Origin: Acidisphaera sp. S103
GTDB lineage: Bacteria > Pseudomonadota > Alphaproteobacteria > Acetobacterales > Acetobacteraceae
Assembly (NCBI RefSeq): GCF_009765975.1
Contig: NZ_LMUJ01000063.1
Span: 58,223 to 122,222, forward strand
Reading direction: 5' to 3'
Length of the DNA stretch: 64,000 nt
Made by a program: the position numbers and the translations under genes. This document shows, piece after piece, positions 1-9,727 of the stretch. Each line of letters starts with the position of its first letter. Position 1 is the stretch's first letter. The notes under the pieces were generated by a model, which made no database searches, had not been told where the DNA came from, and worked only from the letters and a program-made list of their open reading frames with translations.

Positions 1-54
1 GTCACCATGGCCGTATCGTCCCCACCGTTGGCCTCGCCCATGCCGTTGCCTTAC

Positions 55-133
55 CGTCATGGCCGGGCGCGTCCCGGCCATCTTCGCACCGGCGGACGAA
101 GCGCGGATGGCCGGGACACGCCCGGCCATGACG
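55..133. repeat. REP-like interspersed palindrome
   Basis: Two 28-base arms, at 55-82 and 106-133, are reverse complements with one mismatch. The spacer holds a smaller inverted repeat (CTTCG/CGAAG). The core words GGCCGGGC and CCCGGCC recur at 20,095, 50,346 and 53,049, so this is one member of an interspersed family. It lies just past the 3' end of the Rieske ferredoxin gene and may help terminate or stabilise that transcript. Positions 1-54 and 134-182 show nothing I can name. Confidence 0.75.
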
Positions 134-182
134 ATAGGACAATGGTGAAATCACCGTGGTCGGGGAGTTAGGCATCCTCAGA

Positions 183-500
183 TCATCCCGGGATTTGCAC
201 CAGCAGGTCGTCGCCCTCCGCCTTGATGGGGTAGACGGCGATGTCCTCATCGGCCGGGGCGGACATGGCCTTGCCGGTGCGGATGTCGAACTGGGCGGCG
301 TGCAGCGGGCATTCGATGCAGCCGTTTTCCAGCCAGCCGTCCGACAGCAGCGCGTATTCGTGGGAGCAGACGTTGTCGGTCGCGCAAAATTCGCCGCCTG
401 GCAGATGGTAGATGGCGACTTCCTTGCCGCCAGCCCGGACGCCGAGGCATGCGCCCTCCGCCACGTCGCTCTTCGCGGCTACCCGCACCCACTCACTCAT
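183..500 (-). CDS. Rieske [2Fe-2S] ferredoxin of dioxygenase type
   Basis: This 105-residue protein is a stand-alone Rieske domain. It shows both iron-sulfur half-motifs: C45-S-H47 and C64-P-L-H67, the latter within ECPLHAAQF. The length fits the soluble ferredoxins that pass electrons to aromatic-ring dioxygenases, or the NirD-like small subunits. It has no signal peptide, so it should be cytoplasmic. It is last in a same-strand run with two short-chain dehydrogenases, which suggests a catabolic operon. No ferredoxin reductase is visible here. The dioxygenase subunits at about 50.4-52.2 kb are a possible but unproven partner. Confidence 0.9.
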   Translation of the reverse strand: MSEWVRVAAKSDVAEGACLGVRAGGKEVAIYHLPGGEFCATDNVCSHEYALLSDGWLENGCIECPLHAAQFDIRTGKAMSAPADEDIAVYPIKAEGDDLLVQIPG

Positions 501-558
501 CGGTCTCTCCGTTACGTTGATACGGGCAGCATGCCAGGGGATGGCGCCGAGGCCAACC

Positions 559-1302
559 TCAGCCCACCAGTTTTCCGCCGTCGACTGGGATGATCCAACC
601 GGTGGAGGAGGTCAGGTGGACCACCGCGGCCATCACCGCTTGGGCGACTTCGTCGGCCTGGACGACGCGTTTCAGCGGCGTGGTGGCGGCGACCCGCTCG
701 ACCATTGCCGTGGTACGCCCGGGGACGAAGGCTGTGTCTACCGCCGCGGGGGATACTGTCAGGACGCGGATTTCCGGCCCCAGCACACGGGCAAGCGACA
801 GCGCCATGGTATCCAGCGCCGCTTTGGAGGCCCCGTAAGCGATGTTGCTGCCGGTGCCGACAATCGCGGCTACGCTGGAGATATTCACGATCACCGCGTC
901 GCCCGACCGTTTCATCAACGGCGCAAATGCTCGTATTGTCGCGAACGGACCCCGCACGTTGGCGGCGAAGATCGAGTCGATCAGGTCGTCGGTCAGCGCT
1001 TCCAGATCGGCATGCGGGATCATGCGGGTGAAGCCGGCGGAATTCACCAGCACGTCGCAGCGCCCGTATTCGCGTTCCACGATAGCGGCAGCTTCGCGGA
1101 TCAGCGGCGTTTCCAGCATCGGGATGCGCATGGCGCGGTGGCCGGAGCCGGGCAGGGACTTGGCAACGCTCTCGGCCTGGTCAGGTTTGCTGTTGTAGCC
1201 GACGACGATCTTCGCGCCCGACTGGGCCATGCGGTGTGCAGAGGCCGCTCCGATCGCGCCGCTGCCGCCGGTGATGACGGCGACTTTGTCTTGCAGGTCC
1301 AT
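559..1302 (-). CDS. short-chain dehydrogenase/reductase (FabG-like)
   Basis: This is a 247-residue classical SDR. The NAD(P)-binding motif TGGSGAIG is at 11-18, NSAG is at 87-90, and the catalytic residues are present: N115, serine in NISS (142-143), Y156 and K160 in YGASK. The likely reaction is oxidation or reduction of an alcohol/ketone; the substrate cannot be read from sequence. I chose the ATG at 1302 because the glycine-rich strand begins a few residues later, as in the family; the longer reading frame would run into the upstream gene. Only 13 bases separate it from the preceding SDR, so the two are probably cotranscribed. Confidence 0.88.
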   Translation of the reverse strand: MDLQDKVAVITGGSGAIGAASAHRMAQSGAKIVVGYNSKPDQAESVAKSLPGSGHRAMRIPMLETPLIREAAAIVEREYGRCDVLVNSAGFTRMIPHADLEALTDDLIDSIFAANVRGPFATIRAFAPLMKRSGDAVIVNISSVAAIVGTGSNIAYGASKAALDTMALSLARVLGPEIRVLTVSPAAVDTAFVPGRTTAMVERVAATTPLKRVVQADEVAQAVMAAVVHLTSSTGWIIPVDGGKLVG

Positions 1303-1315
1303 GCTTCGAGCCTTT

Positions 1316-2098
1316 TCAGAACATCGGCCCGCGATTGGCCGCGCCGCCGTCGATGGTGATGATCGTCCCGGTTGTGTAAGCCGACAAGTCCGAGGCCAGG
1401 AACGCGACCATCGTGCCGATTTCCGGGGGTGTGCCGGCGCGGCCCATGGGCAGCGGCTTGGTGTACTCCTCCCACCGGTTTTCATCGCCGAACTGGTTTT
1501 GCGCCCGTGTTTTCATCAAGGTCACCAGCCGATCGGTGGCAATCGCGCCTGGGTTGATGCCGACGACGCGAAGACCGTCATCGCCCGCTGAACCACCGAG
1601 CGCCCGGGTGAACGCCATCAGCGCGGCGTTGCCGGTGGACCCGGCGATGTAGGTGCGGTCCATCTTCTCGCCGGCCATGCCGAGGATGTTGATGATCACG
1701 CCCCGCTTCCGCGTTTTCATTTCGGCGTAAAAGCGGCGGCACATGTTGATGTAGCCGAAGACTTTCAGGTCCCAGGCGGTGCGCCAGCGGTCCTCGGTGA
1801 TCTGTTGCAGGTCGCCGCCGGGGATGGCGCCGGCGTTGTTCACCAGGATGTCGATATCGGCGTGCTGTTCCGCCAAACGATCGACGTTGCGGCTGTCGGA
1901 CAGATCGTAGGCATGCACCTGAACGTTGACGTTATACCGGCCGGCAAGACGTTCGCGCGCGGCATCGAGATCAGACTGCGTGCGCGACACCAGAATAACG
2001 TTGACGCCCTCGGCGGCAAGACACTCGGCGCTGGCAAGGCCGATGCCCTTGGAAGCGCCGGTGATCAGCGCGGTACGGCCGCGCAGGTTCAGATCCAT
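1316..2098 (-). CDS. SDR-fold protein lacking the usual catalytic residues
   Basis: This 260-residue protein has a clear SDR Rossmann start (TGASKGIG, 13-20) and NNAG at 87-90. The active site is abnormal: the segment that normally reads NISS is NILG (137-140), and the YxxxK motif reads YIAGS, so serine stands where the lysine should be (Y150/S154). I recall a subgroup of bacterial SDRs with this YIAG..GNAAL pattern, so it looks like a conserved variant rather than a fresh mutation. The ATG follows a GGGAGGA ribosome site. It is the first gene of the three-gene run with an ordinary SDR and a Rieske ferredoxin. Confidence 0.82.
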   Translation of the reverse strand: MDLNLRGRTALITGASKGIGLASAECLAAEGVNVILVSRTQSDLDAARERLAGRYNVNVQVHAYDLSDSRNVDRLAEQHADIDILVNNAGAIPGGDLQQITEDRWRTAWDLKVFGYINMCRRFYAEMKTRKRGVIINILGMAGEKMDRTYIAGSTGNAALMAFTRALGGSAGDDGLRVVGINPGAIATDRLVTLMKTRAQNQFGDENRWEEYTKPLPMGRAGTPPEIGTMVAFLASDLSAYTTGTIITIDGGAANRGPMF

Positions 2099-2154
2099 TG
2101 TCGTTCCTCCCGGTTATTGGAAGCGGGATAGAACGGAGAGGCGGTCAGCGCAAA

Positions 2155-2308
2155 TCAGGGCGATGAGACAGCCAGGCCGAGCGGTTTTGCGGCTTTGATC
2201 ATGTGGCGGTCGAAGGTTGCGAACCGCGTTGCCCGGGAACTGGAGGCCAGATGCAGCGCTTCGGCGAAAATCCATGCCGGCCTGGTGCCATGCCAACGCC
2301 TGGCGGAT
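2155..2308 (-). pseudogene. 3' remnant of a VapC-type (PIN-domain) toxin gene
   Basis: The reading frame ending at 2155 gives AEALHLASSSRATRFATFDR followed by a KAAKPLG-like end, the typical C-terminal third of VapC PIN-domain nucleases (ADALHLA...FATFD). Immediately upstream, the words ALAWHQAGMDF continue the family pattern but in another frame. One extra T in the run near 2266-2269 explains the shift. No start codon or N-terminal part is attached. The matching 5' piece lies about 1.1 kb away at 3377-3499, so I read this as the tail of an interrupted toxin gene. Confidence 0.7.
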
Positions 2309-2372
2309 TTTGGTTTCGCCTTGGCGACTATCCGGAGGTTGACGGATACTTCAAATCGCAATAGAATCCTCT

Positions 2373-3263
2373 TTATGGGAGGCCTTGGCGTTTCATCTCT
2401 GCATGTGCCGCATCGGCCATTTGCATTGCCTTAGCAATGTGGGGCGGCAGCACTGAGAATCTTTCGCCGATGATAATGGCGGGATACTCAAGCGGTACAT
2501 TAGAAACCCCAACGGGCATGCCGGTTAATATCGCAACAGGCGTCTGGGTTCCTCGAAACAGATCAACCAACGCGTTGCCGACATCCGATAGATGCGCTCC
2601 TTGCGAACCTGTGCTGTATATAAAGACGCCCTCTGTCGGGTTGTCGGAGGCAAGCCGATATACACCGACTCGTATGCCAGCAATGAAAAATGCATCCCGT
2701 AATGAGTTCGCGAACCAGCGAGGTTCTGCTGTTGCATTGTGGATGATGGAAATTTCGGGCAGCTTGCCACGCAACTCTTGAATCAGGTCAAATTGCCTTT
2801 GGTCGGTCATGCGGGGCTGTAATCTGGCCTCTAACTCTGTTCGCTTGAGATCGACCTCGGCAGACCTCGCGTTGGCCTCAGCCGCGCGTACTTCTGCTGC
2901 TGCGGCCACCTGGACAGCCTCAGCTAATTTAACAGTTGACCGCCTTCGAAGTTCGGTTTGATACCGTCCGTCCATCCTGCCAAACAGAACTTCTCCAACG
3001 ATACCGATGGCAATGAGGGCGTCCGCCGCCGCTGAGCCCCACCTATTCCACAACGAGTCGTAGGAGGGGTGGACGCTCGCAAGCGCGAATTCTGCTGCAA
3101 CTGAGACAACCACCACCACGGCGCACCACCATTCCCAGCGCTCGCAGGATGACGACGCGTTTTCTATAGCGTCATCCGTGGCGTTCGTCGTGCCATTCCG
3201 CAAACGCCATGCAGGGAATGAATTTGGGGCCGGGTTGGCGCGGGGGGCACTATTGTTCGCCAT
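2373..3263 (-). CDS. hypothetical two-helix membrane protein with coiled coil
   Basis: I do not recognise the function of this 296-residue protein. It has two membrane helices (about 45-65 and 77-95), then a strongly alanine/glutamate/arginine-rich stretch (about 100-150) that should form a coiled coil, then a soluble domain of about 145 residues with no motif I can name. This layout is shared by many uncharacterised bacterial proteins. GGAGAAA lies about 13 bases before the ATG. Its base composition is visibly lower in GC than its neighbours, and it sits between the two halves of a broken toxin gene, so it probably arrived by transfer. Confidence 0.7.
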   Translation of the reverse strand: MANNSAPRANPAPNSFPAWRLRNGTTNATDDAIENASSSCERWEWWCAVVVVVSVAAEFALASVHPSYDSLWNRWGSAAADALIAIGIVGEVLFGRMDGRYQTELRRRSTVKLAEAVQVAAAAEVRAAEANARSAEVDLKRTELEARLQPRMTDQRQFDLIQELRGKLPEISIIHNATAEPRWFANSLRDAFFIAGIRVGVYRLASDNPTEGVFIYSTGSQGAHLSDVGNALVDLFRGTQTPVAILTGMPVGVSNVPLEYPAIIIGERFSVLPPHIAKAMQMADAAHAEMKRQGLP

Positions 3264-3376
3264 TGTATTCGCTATCTTTCTCCTGACCAGTTTGTATCTG
3301 CAATAACAACTGGAACTGTACCCTCGGCCAATTGTTGTTCGTCGGCAACATCGCCCCCGGCTGGACTGGTCGCCAG

Positions 3377-3499
3377 TTAGCCCGTCTCATTATCTCCTAG
3401 GGCGGCCCCAAAGATGTCCGGGTGAAGCGCCCGCTTGTATTGTCCGAGACCGTCCTTCGCCAGAAGGCGGGCGACGAGGTCAGTATCGATCGTGAGCAT
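3377..3499 (-). pseudogene. 5' remnant of the same VapC-type toxin gene
   Basis: A 40-codon frame starts with MLTIDTDLVARLLAKD, the usual VapC N-terminus with the first conserved aspartate of the PIN active site. It overlaps the antitoxin gene end by 20 bases, as toxin genes in such pairs often do. After about residue 24 the resemblance is lost and a stop follows at 3377. The C-terminal part of a VapC-like sequence is found beyond the inserted gene, at 2155-2308. The toxin is therefore very unlikely to be functional. Confidence 0.65.
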
Positions 3500-3746
3500 G
3501 CCGAGCACAGACCTCCGCTTCGATCGCGGCATTCATCTCTTCGACCGTTCGTGCTGGGCCATCGTATTTCAGGCAGCCGGCCACATCTTCCAGCCGTGTG
3601 ACCCGACCCTTTTTGATCGGCCGCAGAAGGACGCCATCCCCCGTGTCTTCCACGATGAAATCGGTGCCGGGTTCCCACCGATGCAGATCCCGCACCGCCT
3701 TGGGCAGGGTGATCTGACCCTTGGAGGAGAGCCGGGTGGTTTCCAT
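3480..3746 (-). CDS. AbrB/MazE-type antitoxin
   Basis: This 88-residue protein begins METTRLSSKGQITLPKAVRD, the signature of the swapped-hairpin AbrB/SpoVT DNA-binding fold found in VapB and MazE antitoxins. The C-terminal half is a helical tail (EEMNAAIEAEV) of the kind that wraps the toxin. I used the internal ATG at 3746 because the fold starts there; the longer frame begins with a TTG and an unrelated leader. The partner toxin overlaps its 3' end but is broken, leaving an orphan antitoxin. It should still be able to bind DNA and repress its own promoter. Confidence 0.85.
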   Translation of the reverse strand: METTRLSSKGQITLPKAVRDLHRWEPGTDFIVEDTGDGVLLRPIKKGRVTRLEDVAGCLKYDGPARTVEEMNAAIEAEVCARHAHDRY

Positions 3747-3778
3747 GGAAGCAGGTTTAAGACGCGGTAAGACGAATA

Positions 3779-4696
3779 TCAATCAGAGCGGGGAAGCGAG
3801 ATCCGGTAGAACGCCAACGCGTTCCCAGCAAACAGCTTCCGGCGGTCCTCATCCGGCAGACCCGCCGTGACGTATTTGAACTGGCAATAGATCCAGTCCC
3901 AACTCGCCTTCACGCCGTCCACCGGGTGGTTCGAGGCGAACATGCAGCGGTCCACGCCGAACATGCCGATCGTTTCGCGGATCACCGAACCATTGACCTG
4001 CAATGTCCACGGCTTGCCCTTCACCGTCAGGCCGGAAATCTTGCACCAGACATGCGGGCACGATGCCAGTGCCTCCATCCCGCGTTTCCACGCTGCCAGT
4101 TGTTCCTTGGATCGATCCAGCGGGTATCCGGTGTGGTTCAGGACGATGCGCAGGTCGGGATGTTCGCGGCAGACCTCGGCGGCTTCTTCCAGGTGATACC
4201 AAGGCACCCGCAGGTCCCAGGACAGGTTGTATTTGGTCAGCAGGCCGAGGCCCTTGCGCCAAACAGGGTCTTGTAGACTGCGTTTTTCACCGCGCACCGA
4301 GTCGTTCGGACCGCTCGCGATTACCGGTTTGGTGCGGATGCCGCGCACCAGCGGATTGGCGGCCTGCGCGGCGATGATGTCCTCGGCATTGGGCGTGTCG
4401 ACCCAGGCATGCGCGACGATGGCGTTCGGCATGCCGGTCTCGGCGGCGATGCGGGTCAGCCACTCGGTTTCCGCCAATTGCTGGCTGCGGTCCGCTTCGG
4501 CCTCGACGTGGACCGTGGCGATGACGTTGTGCAGGGCGGTGTCGCGCCGGTATTCCGCCGGCAGGTAGGTGCGCTGGATGCGGGAATAATCACCGAGCCA
4601 GCCATGCTCCCCCGACACGAGCCAGGGGTAGCGGATGGCGGCTTCGAGGTCCCACAGATGGTGGTGAGCGTCGACGATCGGTAGGTCTTTGTCCAT
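3779..4696 (-). CDS. amidohydrolase family 2 metal-dependent hydrolase
   Basis: This 305-residue protein starts with the TIM-barrel metal motif DAHHHLWD (H11, H13). Further barrel-edge residues are H188 in LNHTG and the ASNHPVDG segment at 254-261, where many relatives have an aspartate. It matches the COG3618/PF04909 group, which includes lactonases and decarboxylase-like enzymes acting on small organic acids. No signal peptide is visible. It is divergent from the flavin monooxygenase at 4766 with 69 bases between them. The substrate is unknown; the setting suggests degradation of a cyclic or aromatic compound. Confidence 0.87.
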   Translation of the reverse strand: MDKDLPIVDAHHHLWDLEAAIRYPWLVSGEHGWLGDYSRIQRTYLPAEYRRDTALHNVIATVHVEAEADRSQQLAETEWLTRIAAETGMPNAIVAHAWVDTPNAEDIIAAQAANPLVRGIRTKPVIASGPNDSVRGEKRSLQDPVWRKGLGLLTKYNLSWDLRVPWYHLEEAAEVCREHPDLRIVLNHTGYPLDRSKEQLAAWKRGMEALASCPHVWCKISGLTVKGKPWTLQVNGSVIRETIGMFGVDRCMFASNHPVDGVKASWDWIYCQFKYVTAGLPDEDRRKLFAGNALAFYRISLPRSD

Positions 4697-4765
4697 GTTG
4701 AATAGGTAAGCAGGGATTGGCCGGTTAGGCTACAGTTGGCGGGTTCGAAAGAGCGGAGGAAGTCC

Positions 4766-6235
4766 ATGAGCACGCAGGTTCTGATTGCCGGTGCCGGCCC
4801 GGTTGGGCTGACCATGGCGGCGGAGTTGGCGCGTTACGGTGTGTCGGTGCGCATCGTCGAGAAAGCGGCACAGCGGACAGACAAATCCAAGGCGCTGGTG
4901 CTATGGAGCCGCACCCTGGAATTGCTGGATCGCTCGGGATGCGGCAGCGCCTTCATAGCCGCCGGCCATAAGGTGGACGCCGCCAACATCGTCGCCGGCA
5001 ACAAGACCATCGGCCACGTGACCTTCGCCGACGTGGCCAGTCCCTACCCCTACGCGCTGATGTTGCCGCAATCGGAAACCGAGCGCCTGCTGGAGACACA
5101 TCTGGCCGCCCTGGGGGTCAAGGTCGAACGCCAGGTCGAACTCATGACGTTCGCCGACAAGGGCGATGCGGTCACCGCAACCTTGCGGCATGCCGACGGC
5201 CACGAGGAAACACTGCAAACCGCCTGGCTGATCGGCTGCGACGGCGCCCACAGCACGGTCCGCCACACGCTCGGCCTGTCGTTTCTCGGCGATACCCTGC
5301 AGACCGACTGGATCCTGGCGGACATCCACATGTCGGGGCTGCCGATACCGGACTCGGAAATCGCGGTCTATTGGCACGAAGACGGCGTGCTGGCGGAGTT
5401 TCCGATTGCCCCGGGCCGCTATCGGATCATCGCCGATATCGGTCGCTCGCAAGGCGACCATCCGTCCGATCCGACCCTGGATCAGGTCCAGGCCGTGGTC
5501 GATCGTCGCGGCCCCGGCGGTCTGCGCCTGTCCGATCCGATCTGGCTGGCAGGCTTTCGGATCAATGAGCGCAAGGTGAAGGACTACCGATCCGGCCGGG
5601 TCTTCGTCGCCGGCGACGCCGCCCATGTCCACAGTCCCGCTGGCGGCCAGGGCATGAACACCGGCATGCACGACGCCATCAACCTGGCCTGGAAACTCGC
5701 CCTTGTCTGTCACGGCGCCGGCGGTTCGGAGAAACTGCTCGACAGCTTCAGCGTCGAACGCAGTGCCATCGGTGAGCAGGTGCTCGCCAACGCCGGCCGC
5801 CTGACCGCGATCGCCGTGATGAAGAACCACACGGCGCAGATGGTCAGGAACCTGGCCGCCGGCTTCCTGTTCGGCCTGTCGCCGGTGCGGCACCGGATGG
5901 CGGACACGATGGCGGAGGTAACCCTGGGCTATCCAGACAGCCCGCTGAACGGTCCGTCCGCGCACGGACTCGGCGGCCCCGCTCCCGGCGAACGGGCAGC
6001 GCCGGTTGCTGGACAAACCCCGGTCGGGGCGGGCAGCACACCACGCTTCGCGCTGTTCGCGGCGCCTGGTGAGGCGGTGTCGGCGTTGTTGCAGACGTAT
6101 CAGAACCTGCTGGAACCGACGGTCAGGCCGCCATTCGCCAGCGGCGGCCTGTGGCTGGTGCGTCCGGACGGCTACGTCGCATGCGTGGCCAAGGATGCCG
6201 TGGTCATCGCCGATTATCTGCGCGGTTTCACTTGA
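4766..6235 (+). CDS. FAD-dependent monooxygenase, class A hydroxylase (PheA/TfdB type)
   Basis: This 489-residue flavoprotein has the GxGxxG dinucleotide fold at the start (GAGPVG, 9-14), the DG motif GCDGAHSTVR (about 157-166), and the GD motif VAGDAAHVHSPAGGQG (about 281-296) that contacts the FAD ribityl chain. The C-terminal 100 residues form the thioredoxin-like tail seen in phenol-hydroxylase relatives. The expected reaction is NAD(P)H- and O2-dependent hydroxylation of an aromatic ring. I placed the start at the ATG at 4766, preceded by GGAGGA; an upstream in-frame start lacks such a site. The neighbours support a role in aromatic breakdown. Confidence 0.9.
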   Translation: MSTQVLIAGAGPVGLTMAAELARYGVSVRIVEKAAQRTDKSKALVLWSRTLELLDRSGCGSAFIAAGHKVDAANIVAGNKTIGHVTFADVASPYPYALMLPQSETERLLETHLAALGVKVERQVELMTFADKGDAVTATLRHADGHEETLQTAWLIGCDGAHSTVRHTLGLSFLGDTLQTDWILADIHMSGLPIPDSEIAVYWHEDGVLAEFPIAPGRYRIIADIGRSQGDHPSDPTLDQVQAVVDRRGPGGLRLSDPIWLAGFRINERKVKDYRSGRVFVAGDAAHVHSPAGGQGMNTGMHDAINLAWKLALVCHGAGGSEKLLDSFSVERSAIGEQVLANAGRLTAIAVMKNHTAQMVRNLAAGFLFGLSPVRHRMADTMAEVTLGYPDSPLNGPSAHGLGGPAPGERAAPVAGQTPVGAGSTPRFALFAAPGEAVSALLQTYQNLLEPTVRPPFASGGLWLVRPDGYVACVAKDAVVIADYLRGFT

Positions 6236-6300
6236 AGCGCAGGTGATCCGACGATCGTGTTCATTCGTAGTACGGTGGCAATTTAAACTGTAAGCCGCCC

Positions 6301-7719
6301 ATGACGAATGCCCCCGTGATCGTTTGGTTCCGCAACGACCTTCGGTTGGCCGATCACGCCGCCCTGCACGCCGCCGTCGACTCGGGCCGTCCGGTACTGC
6401 CCGTCTACATCTTGGACGACACGGCGGACCGCTGGGCCATGGGCGATGCCTCGCGTTGGTGGCTGCACCATAGCCTCGCTGCCTTGGCCCAGGCGCTGAC
6501 GGGTGTTGGCAGCCATCTGACCCTCCGTCGTGGCGACAGCGTCGCGACCATCACCGAAATCGCCCGGAAAACCGGCGCCGCCGAGATCTTCACCGGCGGC
6601 TCCGCCGACCCTGGCGCTCGCCAGGTAAACCAGGAAGCGGTCAAAGCCCTGGATGGAAAACTCCGCCAGATGCGCACCACGACGCTGTTCCATCCCGACT
6701 CGGTGCGCACCAAAACCGGCGCCGCCTATAGCGTCTACACACCGTTCGCCAACGCCTGCCTGGCCTTGGGCGGCCCGAAATTGCCATTGCCCGCGCCGGA
6801 CAAAATCCCCACCGCGGACGCCCCGAAATCCGACCGCCTGGAAGACTGGAACCTTCTACCGACGAAACCGGATTGGGCCGCCGGCCTGCGCGACACCTGG
6901 ACGCCGGGTGAGGCCGGCGCGATCGCACGAACCGAAGCATTCCTCGCCCACGGCCTAACCCATTACCCCGATGCTCGGGATCATCCCGCCGACGACGGAA
7001 CCTCCATGCTGTCGCCACACCTGCACTTCGGCGAGATTTCCGGCGTCCAGCTCTGGCACATGGCCCATCGCCACCAGGCCGGCAAAGGCCGCGAGATGTT
7101 CATCCGGGAACTGCTGTGGCGTGAGTTCTGCGCCAACCTGCTATGGAACAATCCCGGCCTGCCCGATGCTCCCCTGCGTCTGGAATTCGAGCGGATGCCC
7201 TGGCGCAACGACAAGCCCGGCCGGGTGGCATGGCAAAAGGGCCGGACCGGCGTGCCGATTGTCGACGCCGGGATGCGCCAGCTCTGGCAAACCGGCTGGA
7301 TGCACAACCGGGTGCGCATGATCGTCGCCAGCTTCCTGGTCAAACATCTGATGATCCCCTGGCAGGACGGCGAGGCTTGGTTCTGGGACACGCTGGTTGA
7401 CGCCGACCTGGCCAGCAACGCCGGCAATTGGCAGTGGGTCGCCGGCTGCGGCGCCGATGCCGCCCCATATTTTCGGATTTTCAACCCGATCCTGCAAAGC
7501 CGGAAGTTCGACGCCGACGGCGACTATATTCGCCATTTCGTCCCCGAACTGGATCGCCTGGGCCCACGCCACATCCACGCCCCATGGGAGGCACCGGCCG
7601 AGGCCCTGGCCAATGCTGGCGTTACCCTAGGAAAAACCTATCCGAACCCAATCGTGGACCTGGCAATCGGCCGCGCCCGAGCATTGGAGGCGTACGGCCA
7701 AATCCGCTCGCGCGCGTGA
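6301..7719 (+). CDS. phrB: deoxyribodipyrimidine photolyase
   Basis: This is a 472-residue cryptochrome/photolyase. The N-terminal antenna domain begins VIVWFRNDLRLADH. The FAD-binding domain has RELLWREFCANLLWNNP and the long block GNWQWVAGCGADAAPYFRIF, which lines the flavin pocket. It splits pyrimidine dimers in DNA using blue light. The length is that of class I CPD photolyases. It runs towards rpoD, with only 3 bases between the two stop codons, so the genes are convergent. A cryptochrome-only role cannot be excluded, but the tryptophan-rich core favours repair. Confidence 0.92.
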   Translation: MTNAPVIVWFRNDLRLADHAALHAAVDSGRPVLPVYILDDTADRWAMGDASRWWLHHSLAALAQALTGVGSHLTLRRGDSVATITEIARKTGAAEIFTGGSADPGARQVNQEAVKALDGKLRQMRTTTLFHPDSVRTKTGAAYSVYTPFANACLALGGPKLPLPAPDKIPTADAPKSDRLEDWNLLPTKPDWAAGLRDTWTPGEAGAIARTEAFLAHGLTHYPDARDHPADDGTSMLSPHLHFGEISGVQLWHMAHRHQAGKGREMFIRELLWREFCANLLWNNPGLPDAPLRLEFERMPWRNDKPGRVAWQKGRTGVPIVDAGMRQLWQTGWMHNRVRMIVASFLVKHLMIPWQDGEAWFWDTLVDADLASNAGNWQWVAGCGADAAPYFRIFNPILQSRKFDADGDYIRHFVPELDRLGPRHIHAPWEAPAEALANAGVTLGKTYPNPIVDLAIGRARALEAYGQIRSRA

Positions 7720-7722
7720 AGC

Positions 7723-9666
<1,944 letters not shown>

Positions 9667-9727
9667 CGCTCAGGGCACTCCTTCATCCGACGGGTCACGG
9701 CGCGCGCGTGCCGCGACCCCACATTTA

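Noticed and set aside
2-250. 82-codon minus-strand frame at the window start
   Set aside because: It overlaps the palindrome and the Rieske ferredoxin gene in another frame and shows no domain.
2099-3500. Insertion sequence as the cause of the split toxin gene
   Set aside because: No transposase, terminal inverted repeats or target duplication are visible; only the split itself is supported.
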